From contig JAUXDR010000056.1 of NCBI GenBank assembly GCA_030618205.1, positions 1 through 6,887 of the forward strand: 6,887 bases of DNA, given 5' to 3'. Positions 1-6,887 of the stretch are shown here, piece by piece (the first letter of the stretch is position 1; each line of letters begins with the position of its first letter). Below the pieces are notes generated by a model. It was not told the DNA's origin. It searched no databases and saw nothing but the letters and a program-made list of their open reading frames with translations. The stretch comes from Deltaproteobacteria bacterium (lineage in GTDB: Bacteria; Desulfobacterota; Dissulfuribacteria; Dissulfuribacterales; UBA3076). The position numbers and the translations under genes are program-made.

Positions 1-306
1 GCAAAATCAGGTGAAATCTGGCTGTTTTTCTATTTCGTGGGCTCCCCTGTCACCATACAAGAGGCCCTGGTTCTGGAAAGTCTGAGCACGGCATTCCGGA
101 GCGCCGCCTTTGCCATTCCGGGTGGCCTGGGTGTTCAAGACGGCGGAATCCTTTTGATCGGTGTTATGATAGGCCTCAGTCCTGAAGAAGCCTTTGCCCT
201 GGCGCTTGCCAAACGTTTTCGTGAAATTGTCGTTGGAGTTCCTGGATTGATCTGGTGGTTTGTCGTTGAGGGACGTCAAGCAAGCCCTCAATCTACCGGC
301 AAATAA
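1..306 (+). CDS. hpnL: HpnL-like hopanoid-associated membrane protein, C-terminal part (5' end outside window)
   Basis: The reading frame is open from the first base and ends at TAA 304-306, leaving 101 visible residues; a full-length family member is about 300 or more, so most of the gene lies to the left. The visible part shows a hydrophobic helix (about residues 5-14), then the run ESLSTAFRSAAFAIPGGLGV at 26-45 followed by QDGG. This proline-glycine-rich turn between helices is typical of the lysylphosphatidylglycerol-synthase transmembrane (UPF0104) fold and in particular of HpnL. A further helix and a conserved-looking AKRFRE segment (70-75) follow, then a last helix ending in WWFVVEGR. 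HpnL is known as a gene accompanying hopanoid synthesis clusters; its biochemical role is not firmly established, although an envelope lipid role is plausible. The stop is 8 bp before hpnN on the same strand, so the two are probably one operon. A GTG at 37 is internal and not the true start. A generic UPF0104 protein is the alternative, but the hpnN neighbour favours HpnL. Confidence 0.85.
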   Translation, partial: AKSGEIWLFFYFVGSPVTIQEALVLESLSTAFRSAAFAIPGGLGVQDGGILLIGVMIGLSPEEAFALALAKRFREIVVGVPGLIWWFVVEGRQASPQSTGK

Positions 307-314
307 TGTGATAC

Positions 315-2966
315 ATGTTCAGATACTTGAGAAATTACAGACTCTGTCTGCCGGAATGGTGGACACGTGGGGTGCTGAAGCATTCAATTGTAGTGTTGGC
401 AACGGCAATATGCCTGACCGGTGTTCTGGTATCTCTCACAGTCAAGCATTTCAAGATAAACACCGACCTCACAGAAATGATCTCCGATGAGCTGCGCTTC
501 CGTAAGGTCGGAAAAACGTTTCACAAGGCCTTTCCTGTCTTACGTGACTCCATCGTGGTCGTGATAGAAGCCGATACCCCCGAACAGGCCAGGCAGGCAC
601 GGGACCTGCTGGCACTAAATCTGCGCAACGACAGCAGTATTTTCAAATCAGTCTATATCCCGGGTGGGGGCCCTTTTTTCCAGAAGAACGGACTGATGTA
701 TATGAGCCCGGAAAAGCTCGAGGACCTGACAGACCGACTATCCGAAGTCCAGCCTTTTATTGCCCTGGTATCACAGGATTTCTCTCTGCCAGGTCTCTTT
801 TCATTAATCGAAAAGGTGGTTGGCGAACATGATGAATATATCAAGGACAACCAACGTCTGATATTTTTATTTGACCGCTTAAACAACGCCTTCGAGAACG
901 TGCTGCAGGGAGCGAATCACCGCATGTCCTGGCAGGAACTCATGCTTGACCAAGAAACAAATACCTCGTCCGGTTATCAATTCATTATTGCGCGGCCTTT
1001 TCTGGATTACCGTGTGGCACAACCTGCCAAAAAGGTAATCAAAAGAATTCGAAGTGTTGCCAATGAACTTCATATTAACGAAGAAAACGGCATAACAATC
1101 AATCTAACCGGACGACTTGCCATCAATCATGAGGACTTGCTCAGTATTCGGAGGGACATCGGAATCGCGGGCCTGGTTTCCCTTGTTTTGGTCGGCATCA
1201 TCCTCTATGTGGGACTCGGTTCGGCCCGCCTTGTGTTTGCCAGTCTTTTCACTTTACTCACAGGCCTTGTCTGGACAGTAGGGTTTGCTGTCCTTTTTAT
1301 CGGAAGTCTCAATTTGATATCAATCACCTTTGTGATTCTCTTTATAGGCCTCGGAATTGATTACAGCATTCAGATCTGTTTACGCTATAAAGAACTTAGA
1401 TCTTCAGGACTGACAAATCCTGAGGCCATCTCGGATGGGGTCCGGAGTATAAGCAATACCCTCATACTATGTTCAATATCTACAGCCATCGGATTTTACG
1501 CCTTTGTGCCTACTGCATATGTAGGCGCTTCAGAATTGGGCCTCATTGCCGGAACCGGAATGTTCCTCAATCTGCTGGCAAACATTACCGTATTGCCCGC
1601 CCTGATGAATCTGATGCCCCCACAAAAAAGTAACCATCTGGCTCTTTCCGTGGGCAGGTATATTTCGAAACTCCTTGACGGTTACGCCATGCCGATTGTT
1701 GCGGGTGCGATTGCTTTCGGAATAGCCGCTGCTGCGATTATGCCCAGAATCTCTTTTGACGCAAATCCACTTAACCTTTCGGACCCGGCAACAGATTCAG
1801 TTGTCACCGCACGCAGCCTTTTTAAGGCTGACAAAAGCACTCCGTGGACAATATCAGTTATGGCATCTGACAGGCAGGAGGCCCGGGATCTTGCGAAACG
1901 GCTGAGAAAGCTGAACGAAGTTGAATCGGCGGTCACCCTTGATGATTTCATTCCGAAAAACCAGACCGAAAAACTGGACCTAATTAACGACATGGCACTC
2001 ATCATGCCCCCTGCACCGAAGATGAAGCAAGGCGGTTCATGCGCCCCTCAACAGAACAAGAAGGCTCTCGAAAATTTGTACCGTGTCCTGGAAGAGAAGA
2101 TTAACTCAGATGTAACAGACGACAAAAGCTACATTTCGGCATTCACTCGTCTTGCCGAAAATATTCAAGGCATCAACAAGCTCCTGATAGATACCGGGAG
2201 AGAAAAAGACCTGTTCGGGACCCTTGAAACAGGCCTCTTGTCCAATCTTGAGATTCTTCTTGAAAATTTTAACGACTTAATGCAGGCAGAAACAATTGAA
2301 CTTGCAGACTTGCCTGAAGATTTAACCAGTCGCTACGTCTCTGATGACGGTCTTTACCGGGTCCAGGTATTCCCACGAAACGACATAACCGATATCCATA
2401 ATCTGAAAAAATTTGTGACGGCGGTACGGACAATAGCACCTGATGCCACCGATAAACCTGTCATCATCTTAGAATCCGGCAGGACAATCTCCTCTGCATT
2501 CAGAACCGCGACTATACTCGCCTTCGTGTTAATTGCATTATTTTTGAGGATCGTATTTAAAAGGTGGGGTGAGGTAATACTTGTTATGTTTCCTATCTTA
2601 CTGGGGCTACTCTATACAATGGCCGCGGCGGTGTTGCTCAACATTCCTTTCAACTTCACCAATATTATTATTGTTCCACTCTTACTGGGAATCGGAGTGG
2701 ATTTCAGCATTCATATCGTCAACAGGACAAGAGACAATCTTGGACTAGACACCCATATCCTGGAGACCAGTACGTCCCGTGCCGTCTTATTCAGTGCTTT
2801 TACAACCATTATCAGCTTCGGCATACTATCTTTTATGCATCACGCTGGGACCGCCAGCCTGGGCAAGCTGCTTACCATCTGCATCAGCTTCATGATCGTA
2901 TCTACACTCCTGGTTCACGCTGCTTTTTTGAAAATATATAACCCATACAAGCAACAGGATCTTTAA
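315..2966 (+). CDS. hpnN: HpnN, RND-family hopanoid transporter (inner membrane to outer membrane)
   Basis: An 883-residue protein with the duplicated RND/MMPL layout. Segments are: a first membrane helix at about 24-43; a periplasmic domain at about 44-275 opening with FKINTDLTEMISDELRFRK (46-64); five helices at about 282-432; a seventh helix at about 458-477; a second periplasmic domain at about 478-725 opening with FDANPLNLSDP (481-491); and five more helices at about 731-875. Each half carries the RND helix-4 motif, GLGIDYSIQ at 345-353 and GIGVDFSIH at 792-800, with Asp349 and Asp796 as likely proton-relay residues. Length and the NPLNL segment match the HpnN subfamily. Family members move hopanoids to the outer membrane, and mutants in other bacteria lack outer-membrane hopanoids. 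The ATG at 315 follows the hpnL stop by 8 bp and has no clear Shine-Dalgarno, which suggests translational coupling. A GTG at 372 is a possible shorter start, but it would cut away the N-terminal cytoplasmic stretch. The 560-660 region of the second periplasmic domain is helix-rich and contains one cysteine (576). Confidence 0.93.
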   Translation: MFRYLRNYRLCLPEWWTRGVLKHSIVVLATAICLTGVLVSLTVKHFKINTDLTEMISDELRFRKVGKTFHKAFPVLRDSIVVVIEADTPEQARQARDLLALNLRNDSSIFKSVYIPGGGPFFQKNGLMYMSPEKLEDLTDRLSEVQPFIALVSQDFSLPGLFSLIEKVVGEHDEYIKDNQRLIFLFDRLNNAFENVLQGANHRMSWQELMLDQETNTSSGYQFIIARPFLDYRVAQPAKKVIKRIRSVANELHINEENGITINLTGRLAINHEDLLSIRRDIGIAGLVSLVLVGIILYVGLGSARLVFASLFTLLTGLVWTVGFAVLFIGSLNLISITFVILFIGLGIDYSIQICLRYKELRSSGLTNPEAISDGVRSISNTLILCSISTAIGFYAFVPTAYVGASELGLIAGTGMFLNLLANITVLPALMNLMPPQKSNHLALSVGRYISKLLDGYAMPIVAGAIAFGIAAAAIMPRISFDANPLNLSDPATDSVVTARSLFKADKSTPWTISVMASDRQEARDLAKRLRKLNEVESAVTLDDFIPKNQTEKLDLINDMALIMPPAPKMKQGGSCAPQQNKKALENLYRVLEEKINSDVTDDKSYISAFTRLAENIQGINKLLIDTGREKDLFGTLETGLLSNLEILLENFNDLMQAETIELADLPEDLTSRYVSDDGLYRVQVFPRNDITDIHNLKKFVTAVRTIAPDATDKPVIILESGRTISSAFRTATILAFVLIALFLRIVFKRWGEVILVMFPILLGLLYTMAAAVLLNIPFNFTNIIIVPLLLGIGVDFSIHIVNRTRDNLGLDTHILETSTSRAVLFSAFTTIISFGILSFMHHAGTASLGKLLTICISFMIVSTLLVHAAFLKIYNPYKQQDL

Positions 2967-2976
2967 TACAAACCTC

Positions 2977-3016
2977 GTTAAGTGGTTCAGTAGTTGATTA
3001 GTTAAGTGGTTATTAT
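2977..3016 (+). repeat. Degenerate 8-bp tandem array, consensus GTTnAGTn (five units)
   Basis: Beginning 11 bp after the hpnN stop, the sequence reads in phase as GTTAAGTG, GTTCAGTA, GTTGATTA, GTTAAGTG, GTTATTAT. The first and fourth units are identical; together with the start of the next unit they make an 11-bp direct repeat, 2977-2987 and 3001-3011, spaced 24 bp, which is exactly three units. All five units begin with GTT. The array faces a similar array of opposite orientation at 3102-3133. The units are seen directly; any function is unknown. Confidence 0.7.
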
Positions 3017-3101
3017 TATTTGGATTTATATGATTTGCATAGAAATTGGACACTTGGTGTGGTTGAAGCTCTAATATGCTGATTTAACATATTTATTTTC
3101 C

Positions 3102-3133
3102 GACTCAACGACTCAACGACTCAACTATTTGAC
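3102..3133 (-). repeat. 8-bp tandem array, GTTGAGTC repeated three times plus one degenerate unit
   Basis: On the plus strand CGACTCAA occurs three times without a gap from 3101 to 3124. Read on the minus strand this gives three exact GTTGAGTC units (3125 down to 3102), preceded by a degenerate unit GTCAAATA (3133-3126). The unit matches the GTTnAGTn consensus of the array at 2977-3016 but runs the other way, so the two form an imperfect inverted repeat around about 85 bp of AT-rich sequence. The array lies 23 bp beyond the end of hpnM. Confidence 0.8.
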
Positions 3134-3156
3134 GATCTCTGTAATAGGGTTCCCAA

Positions 3157-3777
3157 TCAGCTTTTTTCAATTGTGGAAAGCTCTTTTACTTTTTCCTTTA
3201 AGCCTGTATTTAATCCGTCGAATCCCTTATCTTTCAGCACTCGCTTGAATTGTGTACGATTTATGGCCAATTGGCTGACACCGGAAACCTGAATATCAAC
3301 AATACGCCAGCTTCCTTTATTTTCCAGCAGAAAATACCTGAATTCTATTATTTCCTTATTCGCTTTTACCAGGTTACTCCTAACGCTCATGACCTGTGGT
3401 CGGAATTCAGACTCCGAAACCACTTCGAACTTTTGTCCCTTGTATTGGTGAAAACGTTGGGCATATTTGGCCACAGTCCAGACAGTATAATTGTTCAAGA
3501 GCATTTTTCGCTGATTTTCGTCCATATCCTTCCAGTATTTCCCAGTAACTTTTCTGACTATATACGGGAAATCAAAGCTGTCCTTTATGACAGGCTCCAA
3601 AAGCCTGTAGCGCCCAGAAAAACTAAGCTCATCTCCCTTTTTCATGGATTCAACGAGAGCAGCATTTAATTTTTCAATTACATCCGCAGTTTTTGACTGA
3701 AGAGGCTGTCCCAAGAGGGGCGATACCAGTCCAATCATCAGAATGCAGTAACTGGTGATCCATCCAAGTTTTTTCAT
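3157..3777 (-). CDS. hpnM: HpnM, MlaC/Ttg2-like secreted periplasmic lipid-binding protein
   Basis: A 206-residue protein with a Sec signal peptide: MKK, a hydrophobic core at about 5-22, and likely cleavage near LLG-QP (23-24). The mature part has the MlaC/Ttg2 (toluene-tolerance) fold. An N-terminal helix is followed by FDFPYIVRKVTGKYWKDM (68-85) and the helical stretch ENQRKMLLNNYTVWTVAKYA (87-106), then a beta-rich half with RYFLLENKGSWRIVDIQVSG (147-166). The end, QLAINRTQFKRVLKDKGFDG (169-188), resembles the HpnM branch more than E. coli MlaC. MlaC proteins carry phospholipids across the periplasm; HpnM is the homologue found in hopanoid gene clusters, so a hopanoid or lipid carrier working beside HpnN is inferred. 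It converges on hpnN across 190 bp. A weak AAAGAG (plus-strand 3788-3793) lies 10 nt before the ATG, supporting this start. No gene of an Mla ABC transporter is visible next to it. The alternative reading is a general MlaC-type protein. Confidence 0.85.
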   Translation of the reverse strand: MKKLGWITSYCILMIGLVSPLLGQPLQSKTADVIEKLNAALVESMKKGDELSFSGRYRLLEPVIKDSFDFPYIVRKVTGKYWKDMDENQRKMLLNNYTVWTVAKYAQRFHQYKGQKFEVVSESEFRPQVMSVRSNLVKANKEIIEFRYFLLENKGSWRIVDIQVSGVSQLAINRTQFKRVLKDKGFDGLNTGLKEKVKELSTIEKS

Positions 3778-4042
3778 TTTTTGATTGCTCTTTGGTGATC
3801 TCGAAAAAAGCCAGAGTTTCTATGTATTCAGGGATTCCATCCAAAAAACTTCCAGGACCAATTTCAGCTTTCGGCAAATTCTGGAAAAATCTCTCTGGAG
3901 ACTAGCGGGCATTCAAATCAAAATATATGTTTACTATGATTCTTCCATGGAGGTCTGCCTCTTTCAATATTTGCAACCAACCGATTTTTTGATTTCATTA
4001 CTATCATGGCTGTGATGATAACAGAAATGTTTTTAAAAACAA

Positions 4043-4060
4043 AATAATTTTAAAATTATT
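4043..4060. repeat. Perfect 18-bp A/T-only palindrome upstream of ppx
   Basis: AATAATTTTAAAATTATT is an exact inverted repeat of 9-bp arms with no loop, centred 44 bp before the ppx start codon. It could be an operator for a dimeric regulator or an UP-like element. However, the surrounding sequence is almost pure A/T, so a palindrome of this kind could arise by chance. Confidence 0.4.
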
Positions 4061-4088
4061 AATACCAATAATAACAATACGTTATATT
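4059..4088 (+). promoter_or_regulatory. Possible sigma70-type promoter for ppx-guaB
   Basis: TTAATA (4059-4064, 4 of 6 to the -35 consensus) and TATATT (4083-4088, 5 of 6 to the -10 consensus) are separated by 18 bp. Transcription would begin at about 4095-4096, essentially on the ppx ATG, giving a leaderless or nearly leaderless message. That fits the lack of a Shine-Dalgarno before ppx. In A/T-rich DNA such matches are common, so this is only a candidate. Confidence 0.22.
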
Positions 4089-4095
4089 TTCAGAA

Positions 4096-6505
<2,410 letters not shown>

Positions 6506-6509
6506 TGCC

Positions 6510-6887
6510 TTAAATTTCTTGCCCACGCCCCTTATCCGGGCCTGAGTAGAACTTTCTCCACTTCCACATAAAGCGACCTTTAAGGTGGCCGGGAACAATC
6601 GATCCCATTTGCTGTGCCACTCGGCTCAAAGCCGGATAAAGACATGACTCCCTGAGCAAAGGACTATTGGATGGTAAAAAAATGGTCAACATAAATATAA
6701 TGATTCCTGCCAATACCAGGCCCTTGGCAAGGCCCACAACAGCCCCCAGAAGCCTGTCAATCCAACCTAATCTGAGGGCCTTGAACATCTTTTGAACCAT
6801 GATGCCGGCAATAAAAAAAACAAGATATACCAAAAGAAATATTAATAGAAATGAAACTAGAGAACGCCACATCTCATCCTGTATCCA
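6510..6887 (-). CDS. CvpA-family inner membrane protein, C-terminal part (5' end outside window)
   Basis: The minus-strand frame is open to the window edge (W-I-Q-D-E precedes the first visible Met), so the methionine at 6872 is probably internal. About 125 residues are visible of an expected 160-180, which means the first roughly 40-50 residues lie to the right. A membrane helix (SLVSFLLIFLLVYLVFFIAG, visible 9-28) is followed by an amphipathic stretch and the family signature LGWIDRLLGAVVGLAKGLVL (visible 40-59). A second helix (to about 70), then SNSPLLRESCLYP (73-85) and a basic tail, complete it. The CvpA (colicin V production) family takes its name from E. coli, where it lies next to purF; its molecular role is unclear and has been linked to envelope homeostasis. 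It converges on guaB with 4 bp between stop codons and no visible terminator. Confidence 0.85.
   Translation of the reverse strand, partial: WIQDEMWRSLVSFLLIFLLVYLVFFIAGIMVQKMFKALRLGWIDRLLGAVVGLAKGLVLAGIIIFMLTIFLPSNSPLLRESCLYPALSRVAQQMGSIVPGHLKGRFMWKWRKFYSGPDKGRGQEI

Larger units (their letters stand above)
3778..4095. other. Divergent intergenic spacer between hpnM and ppx
   Basis: This 318-bp stretch separates two outward-reading genes and so should hold a promoter for each. The left two thirds are of mixed composition and the last 75 bp before ppx are strongly AT-rich. Short open frames exist on both strands (for example 3785-4015 plus, and 3674-3907 minus without a good start, running out of frame into hpnM), but none resembles a known family, has a good ribosome binding site, or ends sensibly. 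No tRNA-like or rho-independent terminator structure was recognised. A 13-codon frame at 4006-4047 is too short to support. Confidence 0.6.

Noticed and set aside
3101..3125. Octamer array considered as a small CRISPR or attachment site
   Set aside because: Units are only 8 bp and directly abutting with no spacers, and there is no tRNA, integrase or cas gene nearby.
3159..3182. Inverted AGCTTT / AAAGCT flanking a T-run at the end of hpnM, considered as a terminator
   Set aside because: Only a 6-bp AT-rich stem with a 12-nt loop, lying inside the hpnM coding sequence, and the T-run is in the loop side rather than after the stem.
3250..3669. Long plus-strand frame antisense to hpnM
   Set aside because: The minus-strand product has a clear signal peptide and an MlaC-like fold; the antisense frame shows no recognisable domain and is a shadow.
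3674..3907. Minus-strand open frame upstream of and overlapping the start of hpnM in another frame
   Set aside because: It begins after a stop near 3908 with only a TTG start (3877), has no family resemblance, and continues about 100 bp into the clearly coding hpnM in a different frame. A remnant of an older upstream gene cannot be excluded.
3785..4015. Plus-strand 76-codon frame in the hpnM-ppx spacer
   Set aside because: No ribosome binding site, no recognisable motif, non-ATG start, and aromatic-rich composition typical of translated AT-rich spacer.

Overview
This 6.9 kb window looks like a core-genome piece of a Gram-negative bacterium that makes hopanoids. It holds five protein-coding genes plus or minus edge truncation: two are cut by the window edges, and all six coding regions belong to recognisable families. 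The hpnL, hpnN and hpnM set implies an outer membrane and hopanoid lipids. Moderate GC, a short Ppx/GppA protein and the absence of enterobacterial-style operons would suit a deltaproteobacterial (Desulfobacterota-like) lineage. That placement is inference, because no marker gene here fixes it.

Left part, 1-3777: the 3' end of hpnL (membrane protein of the lysylphosphatidylglycerol-synthase-like fold) is followed 8 bp later by hpnN, a complete RND-type hopanoid transporter. Facing them on the minus strand is hpnM, a secreted MlaC/Ttg2-like periplasmic lipid-carrier homologue. The 190 bp between the converging ends of hpnN and hpnM holds two short arrays of 8-bp units in opposite orientation. 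These are the least explained sequence in the window. Together the three genes fit movement of hopanoids from the inner to the outer membrane.

Middle, 3778-4095: a 318-bp divergent spacer between hpnM and the next plus-strand gene. It becomes very AT-rich towards its right end, where there is a perfect 18-bp A/T palindrome and a possible promoter sitting almost on the start codon. No convincing gene was seen in it.

Right part, 4096-6887: a short-form exopolyphosphatase/pppGpp phosphatase (Ppx/GppA family) overlaps by 38 bp with guaB (IMP dehydrogenase), whose strong ribosome binding site lies inside the phosphatase gene. The pair links polyphosphate or (p)ppGpp turnover with GTP synthesis. 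A CvpA-family membrane protein gene converges on guaB from the right with only 4 bp between the stop codons, and its 5' end lies beyond the window.

I did not find a wholly new system. The points most worth following are the inverted octamer arrays, the altered motifs in the phosphatase, and the coupling of ppx to guaB.
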